The translations under genes were made by a program, and so were the position numbers. Shown here in pieces: positions 31,192 to 43,195 of a stretch of DNA of 64,000 bases (position 1 is its first letter; the number at the start of each line of letters is the position of its first letter). The notes beneath the pieces were generated by a model. That model ran no database searches. It was not told the DNA's origin and worked only from the letters and a program-made list of their open reading frames with translations. The DNA is from Salisapilia sapeloensis (taxonomy: Eukaryota; Oomycota; Peronosporomycetes; Peronosporales; Salisapiliaceae). The DNA lies in NCBI GenBank assembly GCA_023334545.1, contig JAADVB010000055.1:1-64000 (forward strand). The letters are read 5' to 3'.

Positions 31192-32141
31192 ATGACTACA
31201 GCCCATCGTCCGACCTGGCATGCCGCCGTGGGCCAAGAGAACGAAGGTGGATGGCAGTCCGGAGGTAAAGTACACTTGTATACACATGAGAACGTTTTAG
31301 TGCTTCTAGACAGCCTTTCTCGGCACACTTTGCATGGAATCGTGGCTGACTCTGAACCATTTTTCGTTTTGTACAGGCCAAATCAGCCAACAGTTTTCTT
31401 CTCGAGACCTGCCAGCGCACAAGAAGCTCAAGTTCCGGTGAGTTATTATCTACCAGAAAAGCTTAAGTTCATGCGCTCATTCCATCTCTGTTTTATAATC
31501 GCGTATAGACAAGTGGGCCAAGGAACTGCGAATGAAGTGGAGCTTCGTGACTTACAGGCAGAACTGGAAGATAAAGAGGCCAAGGCTGAAGACGAGAAAC
31601 AGCAGGACAAAGAATCAGCTCAAGGTACCTCTTCTTTCTTCATCGTCGACTAAACGATCTTCTCATTTGTGTATTTCTAGTCGAGTTAAAGAGATTGGAA
31701 GAGAGTAAAAAGCTTTTACTTTTGGGCGATGCCGAAGCAGATGCAAGAGAGTCACAGCTGAAAAACGTCGCGAGTAAATACGATGACGCAGATATAGGAG
31801 ATAGTGACGCTTCGAGTGAATCGGAGAGCGACAGTGATGACGAGGATGAAGAAGCAGAGCTGATGCGCGAGCTCGAGAAGATCAAGAGGGAACGACAGGA
31901 AGAGAAGGAGAAAAAGGAGGAGGAAGAACGCAGACAGGCAGAGGAAAAGGCGAAAGCAGAGGTGTTGGAAGGGAATCCTCTTACACAGGCGCAGTCAAGT
32001 GCCAAGCTGAAACGTCGGTGGAACGACGACGTCGTGTTCAAAAACCAGTCGCGAGGAGAACCGGAGCTCAAGAAGCGGTTCGTAAACGATACCATTCGCA
32101 ACGACTTCCACCGCCGCTTCCTTAGCAAGTACATTCAGTAG
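31192..32141 (+). CDS. CWC15: Pre-mRNA-splicing factor CWC15
   Basis: Four exons (31192-31264, 31377-31437, 31509-31624, 31681-32141), 236 residues, close to the human protein's length. It is a component of the Prp19-associated spliceosome. The family N-terminus MTTAHRPTW is present. Exon 2 supplies QISQQFSSRDLPAHKKLKFR, matching the conserved [20 protein letters not shown] region. The middle is a Glu/Asp-rich coiled coil. The C-terminus has KRRWNDDVVFKNQ and KKRFVNDTIRNDFHRRF, the strongest family signature. The reading through introns that a simple ORF would show is not part of the protein. Confidence 0.95.
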
Positions 32142-32186
32142 AAAAAGCCATTCATTTGCATCAAGTCGGTTGTGTTTCTCTGTATT

Positions 32187-32940
32187 TTAGCGGACACGAA
32201 CGACATCCCTTCCAACGTATTTGGTCGTAAATGTATCTCCTTCTGCATCAGGGATCTTGACGTACTCTCCGTCCTGTTGCATGCCAGTAGGAAGCTTGAA
32301 CATGCACGGTCCAATGGGCTTTCCATTTTCGAATCGACCGACGTACGATCCTCCGTCCTTAAAGCACCACTTGCCGTCTGAAAAGTCATGTTTAACCCAG
32401 TTTCCAACGAGTAGACTCTGGTCTCGGCCGTATTCGTATGTCCCTCGACCTTCGCGAAGACCTTGGACGAACGTGCCACTGAAGATGTCTCCGTTGGCAT
32501 AGTTCATGGAGCCTTCGCCATGCATGTTGTTATTTTGCCATTCGCCCTGGTACACGTCTCCATTGGCAAAAGTCATTTTACCAAGACCTTGCTTGATGCC
32601 ATCAACGTAGTTGCCTTCGTACGTCGCGACCACTTGCACTACATGACGAAAGGTGATGCACTGGATTAGAAAAAGGTTGTGGATGGATAGGTACATTCGC
32701 CATCTTCTGAACGCTCTTGCCATATGTATTTGCCTTGACCTTGCTTTAGCTTGTTGCTGTCGATCGTTCCTTCAAAGATGTCTCCATTTGCGTATGATAT
32801 CTTGACATCACCAGCTCGAGACAAGTAGCGTGTTTCTTCCGGACGATCATCCGTATACTCGACGAGGTATTCCTGTCCAATAAAATGAATTTGGGATTAT
32901 ATTTACATCATACATGAATATTTACCGCTTCTTCCGCCAT
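32187..32940 (-). CDS. MORN-repeat protein, radial spoke head 1-like
   Basis: Three exons (32940-32926, 32872-32695, 32638-32187), 214 residues; the first exon encodes only MAEEA. Successive MORN units are visible: ISYANGDIFEGTI, YEGNYVDGIKQGLGKMTF, YQGEWQNNNMHGEGSMNY, FSGTFVQGLREGRGTYEY, and a last YVGRFENGKPIGPCMF. The GKPIGP..M..QQDGEY ending resembles RSPH1 of ciliary radial spokes. If that is right, the protein belongs to the zoospore flagellum. Other MORN proteins share the repeat, so the ortholog call is moderate. Confidence 0.75.
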
Positions 32941-33160
32941 TAATAAGTGTCTAGTAGCCTCGTAGTGATGTGCAGTCCAACAAAACTCCAAATCGCGCTT
33001 GCAACCGTTCAAGATCTCCTGATAATTTTGAAACGACGGTGTACCACACTTGTACTTTTTACTTAACACCAATCAAAGCTGAAAAAATATTAATACTCGT
33101 TCATTATTGGCCGAAAATCGTTTGGAGAGTATCGAACAAAACAACACGACCGAGACCAAG

Positions 33161-35806
33161 ATGCCACGCACGAGGTCGCCATCGCGCTCTCGATCGCGCT
33201 CTCGAGGCAAGAGTCGAGGCAGGCCGTCTCGGTATCGCAGTCGGAGCGAAAGCCGAGACCGCTATCGTGGACGACGCAGATCTCGCTCGTATGACCGTCG
33301 TCGGTCTCCATCTCGATCGCGCCGGTCGAGAAGGAGTCGATCGTACTCGTCTTCACGATCTCGATCTCGGTCTAGAAGAAGTCGATCCTACTCTTCATCT
33401 CGATCCAGGTCCCGTTCGTATTCTAGTCGATCCGAGTCTAGATCTCCATCTAGATCTCGATCACGATCTCGAGGCAAAAGCAGGAGAGACGACGATGGAC
33501 GTGAAAGAGATAGCAAGAAACGTGATCGATCTGACAGTCGAGATGAAAAGAACACGAAACGACAGCATACTGGTAAAGATGACAGGGATCGCAAGTCGGA
33601 TGATGTAAAAGAAAAGGTAGAGGACAAAGAGAATGCTGATCGTAGCACTCCAAAGCCGGTAGAAGAGCAGGAAAACACCAAGCAGATCCAAGACGAAAAG
33701 GTGAATGTGAAGAAGGATGAGAAGACACCACCACAACTGTCCAAGTCAGAGGCTGAAGGCTCTAATGATGACAAGACGCCACCACGGTCGTCCAAGTCGC
33801 AAGCTAGACGAAGTAGTGAGAGCAAAACTCCTCCTCGTCGGCATAAAGCCGAAAAGGAAGACACCCCTCCTTCCAAATCGTCCAAAAAGGACAAATCGTC
33901 TAAGAAGCGGAGTTCTCGTAGAAGCCGTCGATCGAGATCGTCTTCTACCAGTAGTAGCAGCAGCAGCAGTAGCGACTCGGATACTCCGGAGAAAGCTCCA
34001 AAGAAAAAGAGGTCTCCCAAGAAGGACTCTCCAAAGAAGGATGCTCCCGAGCAAGAGAGTGAAGGCGTATACCCCAAGCCCAACCAGCCGGATATTCTAA
34101 CGGAGAAGCGGATGACAAGAACAGGAGGCGTGTACATCCCTCCGTTCAAGCTCGCTCGTATGCAGGCAGAAGAGAAGGACCCTTCATCTGAGCAGTACCA
34201 GCGTCAGACGTGGGATGCACTGCGGAAGAGTCTGAATGGTATCGTGAACAAGGTGAGCATGAGCAACATCCGGTACCTTTTGCCAGAGCTCTTCCAGGAG
34301 AATCTAGTACGAGGTCGAGGTCTCTTGGCTCGGAGCATCATGAAGGCGCAGATGGCGTCTCCTGGGTTCACCCACATCTATGCTGCCTTGGTAGCAGTGC
34401 TGAATACGAAGATGCCTGAGAATGGAGAGCTCATCGTCAAGCGTGTCGTCCTCCGCTTCCGACGATCGCTCAAGAGAGGCGACAAGATCGTCGCGTTGGC
34501 TTTAGTAAAGTTCCTAGCGCACTTGGTGAATCAACAAGTGGTGCATGAGCTCTTGGCGTTGGAAGTCTTATTGCTCTTGCTTTCGAACCCGACGGACGAC
34601 TCGATCGAAGTGGCTGTCAACTTCACCAAAGAATGCGGACAGCTCTTGGCGGAACTCTGCCCTGAAGGTCTTCGAGACATCTTTGAACGCTTCCGAGGTA
34701 TTCTACATGAAGGAGAGATTGACAAGAGAGTGCAGTACACGATCGAAGGGCTGTTTGCTATTCGTAAGAATGGATTTGCAGATTACCCTGCTGTACCGGA
34801 GGAGCTAGACCTAGTCGAGACAGGGGACCAGATCACGCACACCACGACGTTGGACGAGAAGATCGACGCAGAGGATAAACTCGATGTCTTCCGCTTTGAC
34901 CCCGAGTATGAAAAGAATGAAGAGATGTGGGAACAGATCAAGAAGGAGGTTCTGGGTGAAGATGATTCTGAATCGGAGGACGGGTCCGAAGAGTCGGAGG
35001 AGGAAGAAGAGGAGAACCAGGCGGCTACGCAGACGCAGGAGATCCAGGACATGACAGAGCAGGATCTGGTGAATTTGAGACGTACGATTTACCTGACAAT
35101 CATGTCGAGTGTTAGTCATGAAGAGTGCGCACATAAGCTCATGAAGATGCAGATCCGACCTGGTCAGGAGAAGGAGGTTTGTGGCATGCTGATCGAGTGC
35201 TGCAGTCAGGAGAGAACATATCTTAGATACTATGGTCTCCTAGGCCAGCGCTTTTGTCTTATCAAGAGAGAGTATCAGGACGCCTTTGACGTGTGCTTTG
35301 CAGAGCAGTACGCCGTCATCCATCGGCTCGAAACCAATAAGCTGCGGAACGTGGCCAAATTCTTTGCTCACTTGCTCTTTACCGACGCTTTGCCGTGGAC
35401 GGTCTTTGAGTACATTCGTCTAAACGAAGAGGAGACGACGAGTTCCAGTCGTATCTTTGTCAAGATCCTGTGTCAGGAACTGTCAGAGCATCTTGGCATG
35501 AAGACGCTCAAGGAGCGGTTCAATGACGAGCTCATGCAGCAGACGTTCGCTGGTCTCTTCCCGCGAGAAAATCCTCGCAACACTCGATTTGCCATCAACT
35601 TTTTCACGAGCATCGGTCTCGGTGGACTTACAACGGAACTGAGAGAGCACTTGAAGAATGCGCCGCAGATGATCATGCAGCAAGGCAAGAAAGAGGACGA
35701 CAGTAGCTCGGATAGTTCCAGTAGTTCGTCCGACTCGGATTCTAGTAGCTCGGATAGCGACTCTAGTGGCTCAGATTCTAGTAGCTCGGACAGTGACTCG
35801 GAGTAG
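33161..35806 (+). CDS. CWC22: Pre-mRNA-splicing factor CWC22
   Basis: Single exon, 881 residues. It escorts eIF4A3 to spliceosomes so that exon-junction complexes can form. Residues 1-120 are an Arg-Ser repeat (SR-like) region. A Lys/Ser-rich segment follows. The core begins at GGVYIPPFKLARMQAEEKD, with the MIF4G domain (IRYLLPELFQENLVRGRGL, RFRGILHEGEIDKRVQY) and then the MA3 domain (LRRTIYLTIMSSVSHEECAHK onward). The tail is a Ser/Asp repeat. The start at 33161 (MPRTRSPSRSRS) is the first ATG; the frame is open upstream but without ATG. The serine tracts are low-complexity DNA prone to slippage. Confidence 0.96.
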   Translation: MPRTRSPSRSRSRSRGKSRGRPSRYRSRSESRDRYRGRRRSRSYDRRRSPSRSRRSRRSRSYSSSRSRSRSRRSRSYSSSRSRSRSYSSRSESRSPSRSRSRSRGKSRRDDDGRERDSKKRDRSDSRDEKNTKRQHTGKDDRDRKSDDVKEKVEDKENADRSTPKPVEEQENTKQIQDEKVNVKKDEKTPPQLSKSEAEGSNDDKTPPRSSKSQARRSSESKTPPRRHKAEKEDTPPSKSSKKDKSSKKRSSRRSRRSRSSSTSSSSSSSSDSDTPEKAPKKKRSPKKDSPKKDAPEQESEGVYPKPNQPDILTEKRMTRTGGVYIPPFKLARMQAEEKDPSSEQYQRQTWDALRKSLNGIVNKVSMSNIRYLLPELFQENLVRGRGLLARSIMKAQMASPGFTHIYAALVAVLNTKMPENGELIVKRVVLRFRRSLKRGDKIVALALVKFLAHLVNQQVVHELLALEVLLLLLSNPTDDSIEVAVNFTKECGQLLAELCPEGLRDIFERFRGILHEGEIDKRVQYTIEGLFAIRKNGFADYPAVPEELDLVETGDQITHTTTLDEKIDAEDKLDVFRFDPEYEKNEEMWEQIKKEVLGEDDSESEDGSEESEEEEEENQAATQTQEIQDMTEQDLVNLRRTIYLTIMSSVSHEECAHKLMKMQIRPGQEKEVCGMLIECCSQERTYLRYYGLLGQRFCLIKREYQDAFDVCFAEQYAVIHRLETNKLRNVAKFFAHLLFTDALPWTVFEYIRLNEEETTSSSRIFVKILCQELSEHLGMKTLKERFNDELMQQTFAGLFPRENPRNTRFAINFFTSIGLGGLTTELREHLKNAPQMIMQQGKKEDDSSSDSSSSSSDSDSSSSDSDSSGSDSSSSDSDSE

Positions 35807-35842
35807 CAATACAAGACGTTTGTTTAGGTATACTCTCTTGTT

Positions 35843-37004
<1,162 letters not shown>

Positions 37005-37071
37005 CCACACTTGGTTGTCAATACGTCCCAAATTATATTTTTATAAAGCATTGATTGAAAGAGTCAAGTGT
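37005..37071. promoter_or_regulatory. Putative bidirectional promoter, kdsA / pth
   Basis: Start codons of two divergent genes are about 67 bases apart (150 if the second Pth ATG is used). No TATA element is evident. Confidence 0.35.
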
Positions 37072-38149
37072 ATGTTTTATAGTGGACATTCGCTCGAACT
37101 GCCAAATTGTGGTGGCATACGCCCGAGCTCGACTTGCAGTGGTACTGGGCGGCGCATGGCGACTCCTTCGGCGTACAAGCATGTTCGGAAGCTTTTAGTC
37201 GGGCTAGGAAATCCGGGGAAGAAATTTGACGGCACCAGGTAAGTTTAATTGCACGCTTATAGCCCACATCTAGCGTTTCTGATGGATACTGCTGGCATGA
37301 AGCACTCTTTTGGAGATGGAAAAGATGCTAACAATGCTTTCATTTGCTCTCTATGTAGGCATAATATTGGCAATGCCGTGGTGAGTCATTTTCTAGAGAC
37401 TTATGCCCAACAAGTGCTGGTATACTTGAAAATTACATTTATGCTGGTGCTTCGTCTAATGAGATCTATAACAGGGCACTAGTCTATCCTTTCGACACGA
37501 ATCCAATTGCCATGGAGACTTGTGCAAGTTCTCTCTTCCATTTCAGCATTCAATTGATCCTGGTGACCGCACGTCTCCCATTGACGACCTCATCAGCAAG
37601 TCATCAACACGTCGACGAGCAAAGACGATCGAAGAAGGCGTGCCTCACGCACAAGTTAACGTCGCTCTCTTGCTGCCTACCACGTACATGAACCGCAGTG
37701 GAGTTGCAGTCCGGTCGTTTATGCATACTCACCAGTGGCGTCTAAAGCGAAATCCTCTGTCATTGTCAACATCGAGCGACGAGCTCTTGGTCATAGCTGA
37801 CGACGTTGCACTACCCTTTGGTACATGCCGATTCAAGCCGAAGGGAGGTGCCGGTGGTCAGAATGGACTAAAGGATGTCATCAAGAGCGCTGGAACTGAG
37901 CGATTTGGACGGCTGAAGATTGGTGTGGGCGCACCAGAGTGGTTTACAGGAGGTACAGGTGCACCTCCTGGTACTGCAATGGACAAGTTTGTCCTCTCTC
38001 GCTTCAATGCCGACGAGCAGGACCAATTGCCAAAATTGCTCGAGTACACGAATGAGCTCTTGCGATTGTACCTGCATCGAGGTCTTAGTCAAGCAGCGAC
38101 AGTTTCCAATAGCATGCAGCTAGAAGACTTCCGGAAGATCGCAGTATAG
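37072..38149 (+). CDS. pth: Peptidyl-tRNA hydrolase, bacterial/organellar Pth type
   Basis: Three exons (37072-37238, 37359-37380, 37475-38149), 287 residues. It releases tRNA from stalled peptidyl-tRNA. KLLVGLGNPGKKFDGTR joins HNIGNAV through a 22-base micro-exon, giving the catalytic His of RHNxG. Also conserved are the Asn of TTYMNRSG and the Asp of ADDVALPFG. The GGxGGHNGLK loop reads GGAGGQNGLK, so the usual His (His113 in E. coli) is Gln. Exon 3 starts with an insertion of about 55 residues before NVALLLP. The first ATG gives an N-terminal extension that could target mitochondria; ATG 37156 is the alternative start. Confidence 0.9.
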
Positions 38150-38225
38150 AAAAATAGAGTCGAAGTTCGAGCGTCAAATTGTAGTTGATTACGCGATACA
38201 ACAATCCGTCACAAACTATCTCGCC

Positions 38226-39352
38226 ATGTCAAGGAATGAGGAGACAGCGATGCCGCCGCCGCCGGTGCTGATGGAGCGATATGATCCGAACGATGCGATC
38301 AAGCTGCTGGTCATTCAGGCAATAGGCTTGACGCTGGCAGTCCAGCTCACGGGAAGTTTGGAGGAGCATTTCGCACCAGAGCTGCAGGATCCGACGTTTG
38401 TGAATAAGTGTGTCATTGTTGTATATAGCTATATTCGGACGTTGGCAGCTGACCTCCTGCTTTTCAATTGATAAGATCGATCGGGTCATTGTTGTCCATT
38501 TATTTTGCTATCTCCTTCGTCTTCCGCTTCGTCAATGAAGGTATTTCCACTAAAATTTCGGACAAGTAATGGACTTCTTAGCTATTTGCACTCCATCCGA
38601 CGATTAGGATCGCATGTCTTGTACGACGCAATGTGGGTTTGCAACGCCGCCATTGTCCTTGTTATTCATGGGCTATTCACTGGCAGACCATTCTTCGCTG
38701 GACTTGCTGTAAGATCCGAGTTTTACACTCTGTTGTCGGAAAATTAAGTCTTTTGGACATGGATACGTAGATGGCAAGCGTATCTGGCTATCAGCTATTC
38801 TTCATATTTGACCTCATCACGTATTGGTCGAGTGGGCGTACCAATTTCGGAACTTTACAGCATATCTTCGAGTCCGAGAACAAGTCAACACTCAAATGGG
38901 TGTTTGCATCTCATCACGTCTGGTTCCTACCACTCTGCTTCTACGTATGCTGCTATTTATGAGCTACTATCCGACTTTCAGTTAATATCTATATCTTGTA
39001 GGTGACCATGGGACATGGAGGCATGCATGAGTCAAGTTTCTCGGCCTCCTTCTTGCTCATCTTTTATCTCATCGCCTACAGTCGACTCACGTCTCCGTTC
39101 GAAGTGAAGCTTGAGGGCGAGGACCGACCACTATATGTCAATGCAAACTGCGCCTACGAGTTCTATGAAGCAAAGTCCATCCCCTTCCTTCACGCTCTCG
39201 ACCACTGGCACCCTGGTATCTACATACCTTACGTGACCATTGTAGGCAACATTTTCATAAACGGAGTACCGCACATGCTCGTGCTTGGGATTGCACTGAC
39301 GCTGCGATTCCATCCGCTTATCGTTGGATTTGACCAAGACAAAAGCGAATGA
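38226..39352 (+). CDS. TLC-like polytopic membrane protein
   Basis: Five exons (38226-38407, 38476-38540, 38608-38708, 38771-38944, 39002-39352), 290 residues. Hydrophobic helices include SLLSIYFAISFVFRFV, NAAIVLVIHGLF, QLFFIFDLITYW, VWFLPLCFYV and ASFLLIFYLIAY, plus a last one near VPHMLVLGIAL. The pattern ASHHVWF, then GHGGMHESS, resembles the TLC (TRAM-LAG1-CLN8) domain, with its paired His and following acidic/Ser signature. TLC proteins act in ceramide synthesis or lipid sensing. The domain call is moderate; the exon model is phase-consistent, and intron 38541-38607 was chosen because its acceptor avoids a stop. Confidence 0.68.
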
Positions 39353-40493
39353 ATAGGCGAAAAAGGATACACTTTTACGTTCGAATTTGCTCTTCAGACT
39401 TGTTCCTCATCGTTTATTCCTTCGCTAACTTCTTCTCAAGTGGCGGTTGTGGGCATTAAATATCTGCTTTAAACCGCAGAAAACTCTGCAATTAGTGTCG
39501 TTGATGAACAGTTGTAGATTTTCATGTCAATCGCTCCCGTCATATCTATATCCTCCACTTTATAGAGAGCACTCTTTCGGACTAAGACTCGACCAGAAAA
39601 AATCGTTTGCTCTGCAGAGATAGCAGTAGTGCAGACATGTAAAAAAGCAGACTTGCATTCTTGTTGAATTCATCTTCGGGATAATAAAAGTATGCTTGGA
39701 AACTATGTTGGGCCGGACATGATGCAGGACACTTCAAAATGTAAGCAGACACTCATGATCTTTCCTCTTTATAACAACATTCCATCTGATAACAGAGCTA
39801 ATGTCAGTACGCTAAACGTGAACTTAACCAGCAAATATATGAGATGAGGACTTCATTTTCGTGCCGAAAAAGATTCTATGTGGTAACTTTAAAGTCAAAA
39901 TTTAAGTTACTTTTAAATTCTTTACAAGCATCAAGCTTTTGTTTGTGGTAAAAGCCTGGGATGCCACTTTAGGTAGCTCTGGATAGCGTCAAGTATAAAG
40001 CAGTCAACGCAAAAGTCAGTAGTACTTGACGCGATACTGCTAGGTTATAATTGTTGTGTCCTACTAAGCCATGCAATCAGCCTCACGTTTTAAATCTTTA
40101 TTGTTAAAGTAGGTGTCCGTTTTACATATATCAAGGTAAAAGATCAAGCTTCCATGAGGAAGTCGGGTTCACCTGCCTAGCCAAAATTTTTGTTCATCAG
40201 GGATGGAGTGCTTGCCATATCTACATCAAATTCAAGCAGTGCATTGCAACCATCTTTGCTATTCTTCAGCCTTAGCAACGATATCATTGCATTATCGACT
40301 CGTTTGAAAGTCTCGGGATAGAGACACCACTTAGACATATCAGAATCCTGCTTAACCAAACGCAATCCTAGCTATTGGTAAACAATTTGAAAGCACAGCG
40401 ACTCCAGCTTTCAACGGTGAGGCTGAAAGCTCAAAGAAGATGGTAGGATGCCTGGTCTAGATCATTTTAAATAGACTGCACAACAAATTCTGA
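39353..40493. other. 1.1 kb AT-rich gap, mostly featureless
   Basis: AT-rich sequence between two genes. The first 800 bases show nothing I recognise. The right end contains an exon-like minus-strand fragment described separately. Confidence 0.4.
40177..40440 (-). pseudogene. Possible decayed or terminal exon fragment
   Basis: On the minus strand a coding-like stretch reads LGLRLVKQDSDMSKWCLYPE and on to MASTPSLMNKNFG, then TAG, and stays open in the same frame for AGEPDFLMEA. Upstream, separated by CAATAG, is another open piece with FELSASPLKAGVAVLSN. No start ATG in frame was found. It may be a gene remnant with a premature stop, or chance; I recognise no family. Confidence 0.22.
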
Positions 40494-42914
40494 TTACTTC
40501 TTCGGGTGCATGTCTTGAAGGCTTTCTTCCACTACGACGACGGGTTGGTCTTGAAGCTTTATACGTCGAAGTCTACGGTTAATTTTACGCATAAAGCGGT
40601 CAGGACGAGGGTGGCGAACTGTGCCGTTATGACCGCCCACCCATCTTCGTCCACGTTTAGGAATGTGAGGCTTTCTAGGGGCTTCTACTGCTTGTATGTT
40701 AACAGTTTGGTTCGAAGGCATAGCTAGCTTTTCCAGCAATTCTTCTTTTGCAATTTGAATCTGCTTCATTGTTGATAGCGGCTTAATTTCTTTCGTTAAT
40801 CCACTGTAATACAGTGTCTGCAAGTTCTCTGTAAAGTTTCCACGCCGTATACGATCGATCTTTACATTGCTTGCTTCAGTATCTGTATCGCCACCGCATT
40901 CCTCTGCTATCCCTTCTCGAAGCGTCTTGATTATTGAAAGCGCTGAGGTATCAACACACCCAATATCGTTGTGGCATTCAGGTGATAGTAACTCCGTAGT
41001 TGTGTATGTGCAGTCTTCACCATTATTATGATGTAAAGGTGGTAGTTCTGTCACAGGAATGCGATCTCCTTCTACTCTACGACTACTGCTAATTGAGGGC
41101 TTTGGCTTAAAGTTATCAGCGACAAAGCTTGCATTGCTTATCGATGACAATCGCTTTCGATCGGATTCTGAGATAACTATGGTCGACAACCGGTTTCTCT
41201 CTGCAACAGCAAATCTTTCGTCGTGTGTCGTGGTCAGGAGTGGTGTTTCGTCATTTACTAGATCTACATGATCTTTTTGGGCTAGTCTTAGGGTATTCTT
41301 CACGGCCATTATGCGAGCCCGGAGTGCTGGAGATCTCTTAGACTGAAATAATTTCTTCTTTTTCTGAGCTTTATCTGCTTGCTTTTGCTGCAACGTAATC
41401 AGCGCAGCACACTCAATGTCTCCAGTCAAATGCTCTTGACTACCACACCATCCGCAAATACACTTCGCGTCAATCATCATATCCTTGGTAGATCTGTAAT
41501 CCATGCAGAATATTCAGAGGGTAACTATTAACGTAGGGAGCCTATAACTTACAGAGTTATGACGAGCCCAGGGTGGGCGAGAGCCATTGCCATCCGGGTT
41601 TGTCGCCAAGAATCCCTAGTGTTTTTGATCCATCGCAACTTCTGAAGTGTTTCTTTAATAAATGCAATGCCTTGAAGAGAAAAATAATCGCGATAGGTTT
41701 CTCGCTACCCATTCAGTCACTTCTTTTTTCATTCATGTTGGGAAATAAATACACATATGCACACTTACATCCATGACGAGCACCTTGACGTCCGTTATTG
41801 CGAAGAGGTCGACAGTACTCGCGACCTTGCCTGTAATTATCGGTAACTCATTGCAAACATCATGATCTTGATACAAATTGGTTTCCACAGCAATTTTTCT
41901 TTTTGGTATCTCAATTCTAGACCGTCGAACTGTACCTGGAATTGTGACTCGTTCCGATTGTCGAGACAGCGACTCCTCTACTGCGGTGCACTTCACCACT
42001 TTCCCATTCGCATTAACATGTTGAATAATCGGCACGCTTTCTTGGACAACTCCTCCGAAAATAAAGAATAGGCAATTTGCCTCCGCTCCAACGCGAGCCA
42101 AGTAAGATCCTGCGGGAAATTCAGCTGAACGTAGACGGTTAGAAAGTCGAGAAAGCTCCCCGTGTGGCCATTTATCGAGAAAGAAAAAAGTCTCAAGTAG
42201 CTCTACTGGTGTAAAGTCTAGTTGATCGGAGTTGTTCACTCGGATAAGGCGTTGGTAGGACCCTCGTTTGAGACAAATAAACGATGTTGGTACATCACAT
42301 TTAATTGTGCATGAGCGTTTGGCCGTTGGGTCTAAAATGGCTACTTCGCCAAACGTACCACCGACTCCTATATGTTTCAGGAAGGTTCCAAAGTCTTCTG
42401 GTATTTCCTCTACCCTGCTATCTCGTCGTTGGCGATCAGTCTCTCCTGCAAGTGTATTTGCCGAGTTGCGCCGATGAATACGTAGTCGTTCTCCTTTGCT
42501 GTTTATAAATAAGGAGACAGATCCTTCAATGATGATAAAGAATGTATCGCCAAAGTCTCCTTGACGGCATACGATTCCATCTGTGGGTAGTTCGAGTAGC
42601 GTCATCTCCCGACAAATAGTTTTACAAACGATCTCCTGAGCACCTTTGAAAATGTTTGTGTTCAAGGCATTCTGTAGAACGTAGTTATACAGGGTGTCAA
42701 TGTCTTGTGGTTCACGCGCTTCGGGTATTTTGACCAAGATAGAACGGAGCTGTCGAATCTCTCGCTTCCTCTCCTGCTCATCCAGCGTCGGTGGTATGTA
42801 CTCGTCTAGTTGTTGTTGGATTTGCTCCAGAAATGAATCTCGACGAGTGGATGCCTGTCTTGGGGCTTGACGGGATCTTGGATAGAGCAGTACGGATGGA
42901 GATGCATCAGTCAT
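40494..42914 (-). CDS. Cyclic-nucleotide-binding-domain protein with C-terminal Cys motif
   Basis: Three exons (42914-41769, 41704-41553, 41493-40494), 765 residues. A cyclic-nucleotide-binding fold lies at residues about 85-240: ICREMTLLELPTDGIVCRQG, DFGDTFFIIIEGSVSLF, GGTFGEVAIL and TIKCDVPTSFICL. A Ser/Arg-rich loop is inserted before GGTFGE. A second, degenerate copy follows (FFFLDKWP, SAEFPAGSYLARVGAEANCLFFIFGG). The typical PRAA phosphate-binding motif reads PTAKRSC, so ligand binding is uncertain. The C-terminal third has a short cysteine cluster, CICGWCG, then basic and Ser-rich sequence. There is no kinase or channel domain. Confidence 0.78.
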
Positions 42915-43195
42915 TTGATCTATCCTCAAGTATCTGGCTTCTCATGCGCCAACCTTGTTGCTTTTCTATCTTTAGATTCCTAAATCGGTATTATTAACCA
43001 ACGGTCTATCTCTATGGATGGATGTCTTTGAGCATGCTCTACTGCTAGATGAGCTACAACGAGATTTGCATAGAAGACGTAGATGCCCAATTCGCCAGCT
43101 TCAATACATCTTCAATAATGTATGCACTTTTGTAATGACTGATGTAGATTTGCAACTTAATTGAAAACCACGAAAAGTAGAATCAAAGCCATACG

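Noticed and set aside
31171-31287. Longer N-terminus for the LRR gene overlapping CWC15 coding sequence
   Set aside because: The ATG at 31089 gives a clean signal peptide and avoids overlap with CWC15 exon 1.
33388-34149. 253-codon minus-strand ORF under CWC22
   Set aside because: Leu/Ser-rich antisense echo of the RS and Lys/Ser repeats; no family resemblance.
35700-35806. Ser/Asp tandem codons at the CWC22 end as a possible minisatellite
   Set aside because: Explained by the protein's low-complexity tail.
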